From NCBI RefSeq assembly GCF_900129685.1, contig NZ_FQWM01000002.1, forward strand, positions 396,654 through 460,653: a DNA stretch of 64,000 bases, read 5' to 3'. This DNA comes from Cognatishimia maritima (GTDB taxonomy: Bacteria; Pseudomonadota; Alphaproteobacteria; Rhodobacterales; Rhodobacteraceae). Positions within the stretch are counted from its first letter, which is position 1. Each line of letters opens with the position of its first letter. Shown here in pieces: positions 17,366 through 26,426 of the stretch. The notes under the pieces were generated by a model. The model searched no databases. It saw only the letters and a list, made by a program, of their open reading frames with translations, and was not told the DNA's origin. A program made the position numbers and the translations under genes.

Positions 17366-18778
17366 ATGAAACGAACTGAATTCGGGTCGGCGTCTCGGTG
17401 GCAGCTGCCGCTGGTATGCTTGCTTTCCGCCGTGATGGCGTTTGCACCCGTGGCGCGAGACGCCGAGGCGCAAACGCAAAACATTACAATTGATGACGGG
17501 CGAGTCAGCAACATCGTTATGGAATCCGGGCGGGTACTGACGGTGTCCACAGACAAACCGTTTTCTGAAATTATCATCGGTAACACCGAGATTTTGGATG
17601 TTTTCCCGCTGACGGATAACTCTTTATATATCCAGTCCAAGCGGTTCGGCATCACGAACATCACGCTTTATACCGAGGATCGCCGTATCCTTGAGGTCGT
17701 CGATGTGCGCGTCCGCGCTGATTTCAGTGATCTGGAAACATCAATTCAGGCCGCCGTGCCAAGCGCAAATGTCACGGTCACCAACGTCAACAACCGCATT
17801 CGCCTGACGGGCACCGCACGCAATGACGTTGACGCAAGCCGTATTGTTCGCATCGCAGAGCAATACACATCCGAGCCAGTTATCAATGCGATGCAGGTCA
17901 AGGGTGAACGTCAAGTTGAACTTGATGTGCGCATCATTGAAGTCGAACGCAGTTCTGGGCGTGAGCTTGGTGTTAATCTGACGGCAACCGGCGATTCAAC
18001 TTTTGAAACGGGTGCTTTGCCAACGAGCATTCCATTTGGAACTGCAGTAGGCACACTTCTTCAGGTTTCAGGTACTCAAATCGACTTTTTGATCAATGCG
18101 CTCGAAGGCAAAGGCCTCGCCCGTCGTCTAGCGAACCCAAAACTGGTCACAACCAGCGGCATCGAAGCGAATTTCGTTGCTGGCGGTGAAGTTCCAATCT
18201 CGCGTTCAAGCACCAAAGATGGCGTGACATCTATCGAAACGAGCTATCGTGAGTTTGGTGTGAAACTCAACTTCCTCCCAGAAGTGTTGGACGACGAACT
18301 TATCCGCTTGCGCATTACACCCGAAGTTTCCGACATCGACGCATCAATCAACGTAAACGGTGAGCCGGGCTTTACCACCCGTCGCGCACAAACCACGGTG
18401 TCATTGCGTTCAGGGCAAAGCTTTGCAATTGCAGGTCTTTTGCAGACAAACAACTCCCGCAGCCTCGATCAGGTCCCGTGGCTAGGCAACGTCCCAGTCC
18501 TGGGTACATTGTTCCGTAGCTCTCGTTTTCAGAAAAAAGAAAGCGATCTGGTGATCTTGGTCACACCTCGTCTGGTTCGCCCAGCACGCCCAGGTGAACC
18601 TCTGGTCACGCCGTTTGACACAACTCGGTCCAGCGATGATGTGGAATTGTTCCTGATGGGCTTGTTGGAAGTCGATAAAGATCAAATTCGTAACTACCGC
18701 AATGGCGTTGGCGTTGTCGGTCCTTATGGTCACATGATTGATTTGGAGTTTGACGATGGCGTCATCACGAAAAAGTAA
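17366..18778 (+). CDS. cpaC: Tad pilus outer-membrane secretin CpaC/RcpA
   Basis: A 470-aa secretin with a Sec signal peptide ending near DAEAQT, an N-terminal pilus/secretin domain (about 40-120), a BON-like segment (VTVTNVNNRIRLTGTARN) and a C-terminal secretin homology domain (about 215-425) with the typical VPWLGNVPVLGTLFRS. It forms the outer-membrane channel of the Flp pilus. GAGGGCAGAGC precedes the ATG. Its last 23 bases overlap the start of the short lipoprotein gene. Confidence 0.92.
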   Translation: MKRTEFGSASRWQLPLVCLLSAVMAFAPVARDAEAQTQNITIDDGRVSNIVMESGRVLTVSTDKPFSEIIIGNTEILDVFPLTDNSLYIQSKRFGITNITLYTEDRRILEVVDVRVRADFSDLETSIQAAVPSANVTVTNVNNRIRLTGTARNDVDASRIVRIAEQYTSEPVINAMQVKGERQVELDVRIIEVERSSGRELGVNLTATGDSTFETGALPTSIPFGTAVGTLLQVSGTQIDFLINALEGKGLARRLANPKLVTTSGIEANFVAGGEVPISRSSTKDGVTSIETSYREFGVKLNFLPEVLDDELIRLRITPEVSDIDASINVNGEPGFTTRRAQTTVSLRSGQSFAIAGLLQTNNSRSLDQVPWLGNVPVLGTLFRSSRFQKKESDLVILVTPRLVRPARPGEPLVTPFDTTRSSDDVELFLMGLLEVDKDQIRNYRNGVGVVGPYGHMIDLEFDDGVITKK

Positions 18779-18953
18779 GTCCGTTGTCGCCACCTTGCTT
18801 GCCTGCCTGACATTGGCAGGCTGCTCGGCAGAGTATATGAACAATTGGGATCGTATCTCGACGCGCTCGGGCAACGCAAACCAAGCAAACACGGCCATTA
18901 TGGAAGTGGAGCCGACCAACACTGGCGACGTCTCCACCAACGTTGGCGGCTAA
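18756..18953 (+). CDS. Short lipoprotein in the tad operon (CpaD position)
   Basis: A 65-aa lipoprotein: the signal MASSRKSKSVVATLLACLTLAGC has a lipobox (LAGC, Cys23), leaving a mature peptide of only about 43 residues rich in Asn, Thr and Ser. It overlaps the secretin gene by 23 bases and occupies the place where other alphaproteobacteria carry cpaD (around 200 aa) or an OmpA-like gene. It may be a reduced CpaD or secretin pilotin. I do not recognise any domain, and its short length makes the call tentative. Confidence 0.6.
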   Translation: MASSRKSKSVVATLLACLTLAGCSAEYMNNWDRISTRSGNANQANTAIMEVEPTNTGDVSTNVGG

Positions 18954-18959
18954 CAAGAC

Positions 18960-18982
18960 CCGCTTGCCTAAAAGGCAGGCGG
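18960..18982 (+). other. Intercistronic hairpin upstream of the first TadE-like gene
   Basis: Arms CCGCTTGCCT (18960-18969) and AGGCAGGCGG (18973-18982) pair over ten bases with one G-U and a three-base loop. No T-run follows, so it probably stabilises the upstream transcript or lowers read-through into the pseudopilin genes. Confidence 0.5.
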
Positions 18983-19031
18983 TTACGGTATCGGTACCTT
19001 GTCCGGGATCTCTGATTAGAGGAGCCTGTTT

Positions 19032-19493
19032 TTGTTGTTTAGAAGGAATAGGTCGCTAGCTAAGGACCAAGACGGTGCCGTTTTGGTTGAGGGACTTATT
19101 GCACTTCCAGTATTGGTTCTCTTCACGATGGGGCTTTTGGAATTTGGCAGCCTGATGTGGCAGCGGCAGCAGTTACAGGTCGGCGTTCGTGATGCGGCGC
19201 GTTATTGGTCCAAATGCCGGGAATTCCTGAGTTGCGACATCAATACTGCACGCGAGATAGCATTCTATGGCTATCCCGGCGGTGCATCGCAAACACGGGT
19301 ACCCGGATGGGATGAAGCATCGGAACTGACGATTTCACCGGACCTCGCGAGCCTCCCAGAGGTGCCTGATATTGACGACGTTGTCATACTTGAAGCCAGC
19401 GTTCGTTACCAGGGGACCCCGTTCTTCAATGCAGTATTCAGTGACGATGTTCAGATCCGCTACTGGGCGACCATGAGGTACTACGGATGGTAA
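19032..19493 (+). CDS. tadE: TadE-like pseudopilin
   Basis: A 153-aa protein with the TadE pattern: a basic leader ending in KDQDG, then AVLVEGLIALPVLVLFTMGLLEFG, i.e. cleavage after Gly with Glu at +5 followed by a hydrophobic helix. The start is TTG (19032 or 19035) behind GAGGAG. TadE-like proteins are processed by TadV and are required for pilus assembly. It overlaps the next TadE-like gene by seven bases, so the two are probably made as a pair. Confidence 0.85.
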   Translation: MLFRRNRSLAKDQDGAVLVEGLIALPVLVLFTMGLLEFGSLMWQRQQLQVGVRDAARYWSKCREFLSCDINTAREIAFYGYPGGASQTRVPGWDEASELTISPDLASLPEVPDIDDVVILEASVRYQGTPFFNAVFSDDVQIRYWATMRYYGW

Positions 19494-20128
19494 ATTCCAT
19501 GTCCCGGCTTCTGCGGTCGACCAGAGGAACAAGCTTGACCGAAGCGATGCTGGCCATGCCCATCGTATTGCTGATCTTCACGGGTATGATCGAATTTGGC
19601 GGCTTGCTCTGGCAATGGAACATGGCTGCCAAAGCGACTCAAATTGGCGCACGTTTAGCCGCTGTTTCAACCCCGATGATGGGAACGTCAGCCTATGAAG
19701 CAGCGATGACATCTGATTATGGCAGCGATGACATCGAAGGCAATGCTGTCCCTTCTGCGGTTGTGCGCGTTGCTTGTGGCGCGGGAACGACCGCCTGTGA
19801 TTCCGACGCGATTTCACGCCTCGTTACTGGCGGCGATGGTATTTGTGGAACAGTTTCAGCAAATTCTTTGATTGGCATGTGCGACGTCGCACCTTTTCTC
19901 ACATCAGATAACGTGCGCGTCACTTATTCGCGCTCTGGCCTCGGGTATGTTGGTCGCCCCTTCGGTGATGTTTCAACGATCACGGTCGAACTACGCGATA
20001 TTAACTTTGATTTTTTGCTACTGGACAGTCTAGTCCCCGGCATCAACAACCTCCAGATCGCAGCCCATCCGGTTGCCATCACAAGCGAAGATTTGAGTGA
20101 CTGCATCGATGGGGACCCTCCATGCTGA
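19487..20128 (+). CDS. TadE/TadF-like pseudopilin
   Basis: A 213-aa second pseudopilin: leader RSTRG, then TSLTEAMLAMPIVLLIFTGMIEFGGLLW with Glu at +5. The extracytoplasmic part has paired Cys (RVACGAGTTACDSD, CGT...MCD, and C-terminal DCIDGDPPC) suggesting disulfides. It probably represents TadF in tad nomenclature, though TadE and TadF are hard to separate by eye. Two in-frame starts (19487 and 19499) are possible. Confidence 0.8.
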   Translation: MVNSMSRLLRSTRGTSLTEAMLAMPIVLLIFTGMIEFGGLLWQWNMAAKATQIGARLAAVSTPMMGTSAYEAAMTSDYGSDDIEGNAVPSAVVRVACGAGTTACDSDAISRLVTGGDGICGTVSANSLIGMCDVAPFLTSDNVRVTYSRSGLGYVGRPFGDVSTITVELRDINFDFLLLDSLVPGINNLQIAAHPVAITSEDLSDCIDGDPPC

Positions 20129-20148
20129 CGCTCCTCGGGAATTGAGAC

Positions 20149-21297
20149 ATGAACGAAACGACAAAAACTCGAATTTTGCTGATCAACGGCGAAGGTACAC
20201 ATCCGAGCGATGTGTCTTCCGCATTGGAAAAGGCAAATTTCGCAATTGAAGCAATCGCTCCTCAGATGGTGGAAACTGCTCTGAGCGACGGTGTCTTTGA
20301 TCTCGTGATCCTGGATTTCCTGACCTTCGGCGAAAACGAAACGCAGGTACTGACGTCGGTCAGTGGAAGTCAGGAAAGCCTGCCCGTCATTGCGGTCTCG
20401 CCGCAGCTCAACGCCGCTGAGACGCGACTGTTATTCAAGCATAAAGTCGCGGATTGGGTGAACAAGCCGCTCGAGAAAGACGTTCTTATCGCCTCTATCC
20501 GAGGTGCGGTTCAAACAAAACGGTTTGGCAGACATCAGGTGCATGCCGTTCTGTCCGCCGTCGGTGGCGCGGGAGCAACAACCGTGGCCGTCAGCCTAGC
20601 CGACCTCATTCAGACACAATACGGCAAGAAAAAGAACGCGTCGATTGCGCTCTTCGACCTCGATTTTTCGACGGGAAACTGCTCCTATGCATTGGACATG
20701 CCGAGCGACTTCAACCTCGGTTCCATTGCAGGTTCGCCAAGACGCGTAGACGCCGAATTCATGCGCGTGCTGCGTCAGACCCACGAAAACGGTTTCTTCC
20801 TCTATTCCTTCAAGCGGCCCGACTTGAACACAGAATTGAACGGCTATGAATTGGTTCTGAGGATGTTGGATACTGTGGTTATGGAACACGACCACACGAT
20901 ACTTGATATTCCGTATTACGAGACGGACTGGCGTGAAGATGTGCTTTCAGCGATCAACACCTGCACGATTGTGTCGGAGCTGAATTTGCCTGCGCTGAAG
21001 CACACATTGGAAATGGCCGAGCGCATCAAAGAGCTACGTGGGCCAAGCTTTCCGATCAACATACTGTTTAACAAACATAGAAGCAGTTTGTTCGGGCAGC
21101 GTATCGGCAATTCGAAACTGAAAGAGTTGTTCCCCGATACACCTTACTATTTCCTTCCGCAGGAGAATGACGTCCTCAGCGAGGCTCTTGATCGTGGCAT
21201 GGTCCCCTCGGAGATCAAGCGCGGCAACAGCTTTACCAAGCGCCTGCGCAAATATCTGAATAACATTGATCTGAGCCACCGAGAGGAAGCTGCATGA
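20149..21297 (+). CDS. cpaE: Pilus localisation ATPase CpaE/TadZ
   Basis: A 382-aa protein: an N-terminal receiver-like domain (about 1-130, with DLVILDFLTFGEN) and a C-terminal MinD/ParA-type ATPase (about 138-370) with a deviant Walker A SAVGGAGATTVAVSL that lacks the usual GKGG lysine signature, and the switch-like IALFDLDFSTGNCSYAL. CpaE/TadZ places the pilus machine at the cell pole. Its stop overlaps the start of the L,D-transpeptidase gene by four bases. Confidence 0.88.
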   Translation: MNETTKTRILLINGEGTHPSDVSSALEKANFAIEAIAPQMVETALSDGVFDLVILDFLTFGENETQVLTSVSGSQESLPVIAVSPQLNAAETRLLFKHKVADWVNKPLEKDVLIASIRGAVQTKRFGRHQVHAVLSAVGGAGATTVAVSLADLIQTQYGKKKNASIALFDLDFSTGNCSYALDMPSDFNLGSIAGSPRRVDAEFMRVLRQTHENGFFLYSFKRPDLNTELNGYELVLRMLDTVVMEHDHTILDIPYYETDWREDVLSAINTCTIVSELNLPALKHTLEMAERIKELRGPSFPINILFNKHRSSLFGQRIGNSKLKELFPDTPYYFLPQENDVLSEALDRGMVPSEIKRGNSFTKRLRKYLNNIDLSHREEAA

Positions 21298-21851
21298 TGA
21301 CAAATGTCACACGACGTTCCCTTCTGCTCGCCGGTGCAAGCACCATTTTTGCCGGCACAGCTGCCCTCGCCGAAGTCAAGAAGATCCCGCGCAGCCACGG
21401 ACCGACCACGATGGAAATTGTGCCCTTCCAAAGTTCGGAGCGTGTCGGAACCATCATTATTTCCAACAAGGACCTCACGCTGCATCGTATTGTTGGTCAA
21501 GGCAAAGCCGAACGCTATAAGATTGCGGCGGGACGAGACGGATTCATCTGGGAAGGTACAACCACAGTTGGCCACAAGGCAAAATGGCCTGCGTGGCGCC
21601 CGCCTGCAGCCATGCGGAAACGGGACACATCGCTGCCCGCCTATGTCCCGCCGGGGCCCTACAATCCGCTCGGCGCGCGCGCTCTCTATCTCTATGACAA
21701 TGGCCGCGATACACTCTACCGAATTCATGGCACCAATGACAATACCACCATCGGCGGTTTTGAGACCTCGGGTTGTTTTCGTATGACAAATGCAGACGTG
21801 ATGTCGCTCTATAATAAGGTGCGCTCCGGCACCAAAGTGATTGTAAGGTAA
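21294..21851 (+). CDS. L,D-transpeptidase (YkuD family) inside the tad operon
   Basis: A 185-aa exported enzyme. The N-terminus TRRSLLLAGASTIFAGTAALA is a signal peptide with a twin Arg that may use Tat. The YkuD domain (about 50-185) carries H145 in RIHGTND and the catalytic Cys161 in ETSGCFRMTN. Such enzymes make 3-3 crosslinks in peptidoglycan or attach proteins to it. It is translationally coupled to cpaE (ATGA overlap) and followed by cpaF after nine bases, so it belongs to the pilus operon. A role in local cell-wall remodelling around the pilus is inference. Confidence 0.85.
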   Translation: MMTNVTRRSLLLAGASTIFAGTAALAEVKKIPRSHGPTTMEIVPFQSSERVGTIIISNKDLTLHRIVGQGKAERYKIAAGRDGFIWEGTTTVGHKAKWPAWRPPAAMRKRDTSLPAYVPPGPYNPLGARALYLYDNGRDTLYRIHGTNDNTTIGGFETSGCFRMTNADVMSLYNKVRSGTKVIVR

Positions 21852-21860
21852 AGGCAGGTT

Positions 21861-23255
21861 ATGGTCGGTCGATTTTTTCGTAGTTCAGACTCCAAAGAAG
21901 CAACCAAGCCAAGCCCACGGGCTGGGAAAGGCGCTGCAGACAAGACGCCTGCCGAAGTCAAAGTGCCTGTTGAGGCACCAGCTGAACCGGATTTCATTTC
22001 TGAACGCGTCGAACTGCACCGCTACCTGATCGACAAAATCAACCTGTCAATCCTCGACACGATGGAAGAGGATGAAATTCAGGACGAATTGCGCCCTCTG
22101 GTCCGTGACTACGCGAAAGCCAATAACTTTCCGCTCAGTGCAACAGAATTGGATAGCCTGATCACCAGCATTGGTGATGAAATGCTCGGCCTTGGCCCGA
22201 TTGAGCCGCTGCTGGCAGATGACTCGATTTCTGACATTCTGATTGTCGGCTCTGGACGCGTTTTCATTGAACGCGCTGGTCTGCTTTCGGCAACCAAAGT
22301 GCGCTTCAAAGACGAAGACCACCTGATGCGAGTGATCAACAAAATCGTGGCCTCGGTTGGCCGCCGTGTTGATGAAAGCTCCCCGCTTGTGGACGCCCGT
22401 CTGGCCGATGGCTCTCGTGTGAACGTCGCAATCCGACCTGTGGCGGTTGACGGCCCACAGGTCTCAATTCGTAAGTTCTCAAAACGACCTTACAGCCTGG
22501 AACGACTTGTCGAAGCCAACGCCCTGTCGCAGGGCATGGCGGACCTGTTGGCTGCTTCTGCCAAAGCGAAAATTTCGATGATTGTAAGCGGTGGCACAGG
22601 TGCTGGTAAAACCACCATGCTCAACGCGTTGTCGTCGTTCATTCCACATGAAGAGCGTCTTGTGACCATCGAAGACGCAGCAGAACTTCAACTGCAGCAA
22701 CCCCATGTTGTACGCCTTGAAACGCGTCCACCGACGGTCGATGGCCGGAATGAGATTATGCAGCGTGACCTCGTGAAAAACGCGCTGCGTATGCGTCCTG
22801 ACCGCGTGATCATCGGGGAGGTTCGGGGCGGTGAAGCCTTTGACATGCTGCAAGCCATGAACACCGGCCATGAGGGGTCGATGTCCACGGTGCACGCCAA
22901 CAACCCACGCGATGCGATCAGCCGGATCGAACAAATGGTCGGTATGGCAGGCATGCCTATGAGCCAAAACGCGATTCGAGGGCAAATCTCATCAGCGGTG
23001 CGCCTGCTCATTCAGCTTGTGCGGCTGCGCGACGGCTCTCGGAAGGTGGTTTCGATCTCTGAGATTACGGGTATGGAGGGTGATATCATCCAGCTACAAG
23101 AAATCGCCAAGTTCAAACGCTTAGGTGTCGAAGATGATGGTCGTATCGTCGGCGAGTTCCGCGCCACAGGTATCAGGCCGACTTACTTGGATGACCTGGA
23201 AACCATGGGCATCTTCCTGCCGTCTGAAATTTTTGATCCGTCGCGAGTGCAATAA
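21861..23255 (+). CDS. cpaF: Tad pilus assembly ATPase CpaF/TadA
   Basis: A 464-aa secretion ATPase of the VirB11/PilT/CpaF class. A variable N-terminus (1-50) precedes the N-domain (about 60-200) and the catalytic core with Walker [11 protein letters not shown] (about 244), Asp box [15 protein letters not shown], and His box [12 protein letters not shown]. It drives pilus assembly and probably retraction through TadB and TadC, whose genes follow at once; tadB begins right after its stop. Confidence 0.95.
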   Translation: MVGRFFRSSDSKEATKPSPRAGKGAADKTPAEVKVPVEAPAEPDFISERVELHRYLIDKINLSILDTMEEDEIQDELRPLVRDYAKANNFPLSATELDSLITSIGDEMLGLGPIEPLLADDSISDILIVGSGRVFIERAGLLSATKVRFKDEDHLMRVINKIVASVGRRVDESSPLVDARLADGSRVNVAIRPVAVDGPQVSIRKFSKRPYSLERLVEANALSQGMADLLAASAKAKISMIVSGGTGAGKTTMLNALSSFIPHEERLVTIEDAAELQLQQPHVVRLETRPPTVDGRNEIMQRDLVKNALRMRPDRVIIGEVRGGEAFDMLQAMNTGHEGSMSTVHANNPRDAISRIEQMVGMAGMPMSQNAIRGQISSAVRLLIQLVRLRDGSRKVVSISEITGMEGDIIQLQEIAKFKRLGVEDDGRIVGEFRATGIRPTYLDDLETMGIFLPSEIFDPSRVQ

Positions 23256-24218
23256 ATGACTGACAATCTACTTCTTCTCTATGGTCTGGTCTTCGTTGCA
23301 GCCCTCTTGGGCGTGGATACCTTTCTGCGGTTTCTCGCATCATCGACGCGGCGCAAGAAGGACGTTTCCAATCGTCTTGAGGCTTTGAAACAGTCATCTA
23401 AGAGCGGCGAAGCACATCTTGATCTACTGCGATCACGTGGCTTGGCCAACCGCAAAGGCGAATTGGACATAAGCAATACAGTCAGTAGCTTTATGGGGCA
23501 AACTGGGCTTGTGATTTCTCTGCCGCGGATGATCGTTTACCTTGGCGCCTTCATCTTTGCTGGATTTGTTGTCGGTGGCCTATTAGTTGGTGTCGCTGGA
23601 ATTACGCAGATCATTTTTGCCGTTCTGTTTGGTTTTGGGCTCGGCTTTCTTATTCTCTATGTGCGCCGCAGCCGACGCATCAAGGCCTTTACCAACCAAC
23701 TGCCGGATGCGCTCGACGTCATGGTCCGCAGCTTGAACGCAGGTCACCCATTGAATTCCTCGATCGCTTTGGTGGCGCGGGAGATGCCTGACCCTCTTGG
23801 TTCTGAGTTTGGCATCTTGAACGACCAAATGACTTTCGGCGCAGAACTGGAGATCGCGATGATCAACATGTACCAACGTGTTGGCGCGCCCGAGATCAAT
23901 ATGGTGACGGTCAGCGTCAGCGTTCAGCGTGGCACCGGCGGCAACCTTGCTGAAATTCTGACCAACCTTTCCACAATGATCCGCGACCGGATCATGCTGA
24001 AACGCAAGATTCTCGCAATTTCTGCAGAAGGCAGGATCACCGCTTGGATCATGCTTTTATTCCCTTTCGGGCTCTATTACATGATCAAATTCCTGGTGCC
24101 GACCTACTTTGACCCGCTGTGGGAGACTGGCTATGGACCCTATGTGGTCTTTGGCTGCCTGACCGGGATTTTCCTAGGTATGATCGTCATTCGACGCCTC
24201 GTGAACTTTGACTACTAA
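23256..24218 (+). CDS. tadB: Tad pilus inner-membrane platform protein TadB
   Basis: A 320-aa protein with an N-terminal helix, two further helices (about 88-130) and a type II secretion F domain (about 150-290; LPDALDVMVRSLNAGHPL) followed by two C-terminal helices. It forms the inner-membrane platform with TadC. It starts on the base after the cpaF stop. Confidence 0.92.
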   Translation: MTDNLLLLYGLVFVAALLGVDTFLRFLASSTRRKKDVSNRLEALKQSSKSGEAHLDLLRSRGLANRKGELDISNTVSSFMGQTGLVISLPRMIVYLGAFIFAGFVVGGLLVGVAGITQIIFAVLFGFGLGFLILYVRRSRRIKAFTNQLPDALDVMVRSLNAGHPLNSSIALVAREMPDPLGSEFGILNDQMTFGAELEIAMINMYQRVGAPEINMVTVSVSVQRGTGGNLAEILTNLSTMIRDRIMLKRKILAISAEGRITAWIMLLFPFGLYYMIKFLVPTYFDPLWETGYGPYVVFGCLTGIFLGMIVIRRLVNFDY

Positions 24219-24235
24219 CGCGCCGGAGATAACGC

Positions 24236-25159
24236 ATGTCTGAAAATCAACTTCTCGGCGTTGTTTTTGTCGGAGTTCTGGTCGTCGTCTTTGTTCTCGT
24301 GTCGATCATCCTCCGGCGTCGCGAATTGTCCCAGAACATCAGCCGAATTCGGAAAAATCGGGCGAATGTCGATCAGAATATTGATCGCATCCTCGGTTCC
24401 GGCAACGAACAAATCAAATATTATCTTGATGTCGTGCAGAACGAGCCTGCGGATTCCCTTCGAATGCGTCTTGTCCAAGCTGGATTCTTTTCCGAACGCG
24501 CGATCACAGTCTTCAACTTTATTAGATTTGGTGTATCTGCCGCGTTTATCGCGGGTGCACAGTTCGCAGCCAATATTCTCGCACCTGCCCTTGATCCGCT
24601 CTATATTCTTCTGCTGTCGTTCCTTGTCGGCGGCGTCATTTTCATCCTGTGTTCTGCAGTGCTGGAACGTCGTGCTAAGAAGCGCCAGTTTGAATTTCGT
24701 AAGATCTTCCCAGATTTTCTGGACCTGCTTCTGGTGTGTGTTGAGGCCGGCCTAGGCATTGATGCTGCCCTGGATCGCGTCACGCGAGAATATTTGCTAA
24801 CGACGCAAGACTTCGGCATCCAGCTCTCAATTATCAACTTGGAAATTCGCGCTGGCCGCCCTGTTGACCAAGCTTTGATGAATTTCTCTAAGCGCATCAA
24901 TGTAGACGAAGCACGGTCGCTGGCCATTCTCTTCAAGCAATCTCAAGAATTGGGCGCATCGGTGGCGCAAACTCTGCGCGTCTTCGGTGCCGAAATGCGA
25001 CAGAGACGCCTTTTGAATGCAGAAGAAAAAGCGAACGCCCTGCCCGTTAAGATGCTGTTCCCGATGGCTGCTTTCATGTTCCCTGTGAACCTTGTGATCG
25101 TTCTTGTCCCGATTATGATCGCTATCCTCGAGATGCTTTTGACGCTGTCGCCCGGATAA
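24236..25159 (+). CDS. tadC: Tad pilus inner-membrane platform protein TadC
   Basis: A 307-aa protein with T2SSF domain (about 165-295; FPDFLDLLLVCVEAGLGIDAAL) and membrane helices at about 5-25, 95-140 and 280-305. It pairs with TadB as the CpaF-driven assembly platform. It is the last gene of the plus-strand tad operon; no strong terminator follows. Confidence 0.92.
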   Translation: MSENQLLGVVFVGVLVVVFVLVSIILRRRELSQNISRIRKNRANVDQNIDRILGSGNEQIKYYLDVVQNEPADSLRMRLVQAGFFSERAITVFNFIRFGVSAAFIAGAQFAANILAPALDPLYILLLSFLVGGVIFILCSAVLERRAKKRQFEFRKIFPDFLDLLLVCVEAGLGIDAALDRVTREYLLTTQDFGIQLSIINLEIRAGRPVDQALMNFSKRINVDEARSLAILFKQSQELGASVAQTLRVFGAEMRQRRLLNAEEKANALPVKMLFPMAAFMFPVNLVIVLVPIMIAILEMLLTLSPG

Positions 25160-25311
25160 TTTTCAGGTCCGCAGCCTTAAATTCGCCCCAATATTACCTG
25201 CAAAACTCCCGATGCCGATCACCAGTTAGGCCCATTCTCCTCTCATAACAGAGTCGTGCGAAGGCATTCCGCGTCGCATGGTCAACTGTTGAAAGCAGAG
25301 AGGACGGACCG

Positions 25312-25611
25312 ATGAAGAAACTATTTGGTACTGCAATTGCAGCGACTGTAGTTGCCATGTCTATGGCTACGTCTGCACAGGCCGCGACATGTGCAAACCG
25401 TACAGCCGTTGTAGATCGACTGAACAACAACTTTGGTGAAAGCCTGATTGCCAATGCTATGAGCGTGTCAAACAACGTCTTGGAAGTGTATTCCAAGCCT
25501 GACAACGCGACATGGACGATTTTGGTGACGCTGCCAAAGCGCCAGCTGACATGCTTTGTGGCTTCTGGCCGCGGCGAAGAGCGTCTACAGGCTTACCTAG
25601 CCGATCTTTGA
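25312..25611 (+). CDS. Small secreted protein of unknown function
   Basis: A 99-aa protein with a clear Sec signal peptide ending SAQA, giving a mature chain of about 75 residues starting ATCANRTAVVDRLNN. Two Cys (ATC and QLTCFVAS) could form one disulfide. GAGAGGAC lies at good spacing before the ATG. The mature sequence is compact and not low-complexity. A weak stem (CCGGTTGC 25623-25630 / GCAACCCGG 25643-25651, one bulge, no T-run) follows it. It lies between tadC and a convergent methyltransferase-like gene; no function can be given. Confidence 0.7.
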   Translation: MKKLFGTAIAATVVAMSMATSAQAATCANRTAVVDRLNNNFGESLIANAMSVSNNVLEVYSKPDNATWTILVTLPKRQLTCFVASGRGEERLQAYLADL

Positions 25612-25680
25612 TGAAGTGATTTCCGGTTGCTCGTTATGACGGGCAACCCGGAGTTGCTGGATCGAGAGGGACCGTAAGTC

Positions 25681-26325
25681 CTATTTCGGCTTACGTGCGA
25701 ACAGCACCTGAGGGCAATTTGGCTCTTCTATGATGCGGTAGTTCAGGCGCGGCAGAACAGTGTCGCGCACAAGTTCAAGTGGATGTGCTGCGATCTCATC
25801 TTTGTCGTATTCCGCAAGCTGCGCGGTCTGTCTCTGAAAGTAAGGCGATGATTCAATCGACCATTTCAGACCCGGCGCTATCATCAACCCTCCTGGGCGC
25901 AGCAAAATATCTGCCAAATAGGCCGTAAGTGCAACTGCATCCCAGCGCCGATTTCCGTTCAGGACGCAGATGTCAAAACGCGGGCGTCTTTCGTCATTTA
26001 TCAGCCTTTGCAAAGCCCAGTGATATGACTTTCGAACCGGCATGATCGTCACGTGATCTTGCAGTTCATTCTGTCCCAAAAGTCGGTTGAATTTCTTTCG
26101 AACTGGCGATGGTCCCATTTCAAAGGCCGTGAGCACACCGCCCTGACCGCCAGCTTTGAGTGCCTCAGCCAACGCATAGGTTACTGCAGAAGGTACCCTG
26201 CAAATCTCCAGCACAGCCAACGGCGTTTCGCCCATTACTTTCCGGCGAAATGTCTCTCGATCCCCGCAGTCTGCGGGCAAAGGGAAGTCCTCTGTTTCAG
26301 GCGAGGATGTGATCGGATCATTCAT
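25681..26325 (-). CDS. Class I SAM-methyltransferase-like protein
   Basis: A 214-aa cytoplasmic protein with a Rossmann-like layout: LAVLEICRVPSAVTYALAEAL (degenerate motif I lacking the usual GxGxG), a strand GGVLTAFEM ending in the acidic residue that would bind the ribose, NELQDHVTIMPVR, then FDICVLNGNRRWDAVALTAYLADILLRPGGLMIAPG. It resembles the class-24/CmcI-like methyltransferase fold. The missing glycines in motif I make activity uncertain. It is a single gene, convergent with the small secreted gene and oriented toward the tad locus. Confidence 0.6.
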   Translation of the reverse strand: MNDPITSSPETEDFPLPADCGDRETFRRKVMGETPLAVLEICRVPSAVTYALAEALKAGGQGGVLTAFEMGPSPVRKKFNRLLGQNELQDHVTIMPVRKSYHWALQRLINDERRPRFDICVLNGNRRWDAVALTAYLADILLRPGGLMIAPGLKWSIESSPYFQRQTAQLAEYDKDEIAAHPLELVRDTVLPRLNYRIIEEPNCPQVLFARKPK

Positions 26326-26378
26326 TTGCGTATCGTTCGTAGTTAACAGAGCATACTCGACCTCAACAAAATAGAAAA

Positions 26379-26397
26379 GGCAGGGCGATGCCCTGCC
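26379..26397 (-). terminator. Rho-independent terminator of the secreted-protein pair
   Basis: A perfect 8-base stem GGCAGGGC (26379-26386) / GCCCTGCC (26390-26397) with a three-base loop. Read on the minus strand it is followed by TTTTCTATTTTG, and it lies 30 bases after the stop of the 26427-26969 gene. Confidence 0.8.
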
Positions 26398-26426
26398 TGT
26401 TTCCGCTTTTGATTAACGACAGGAGA

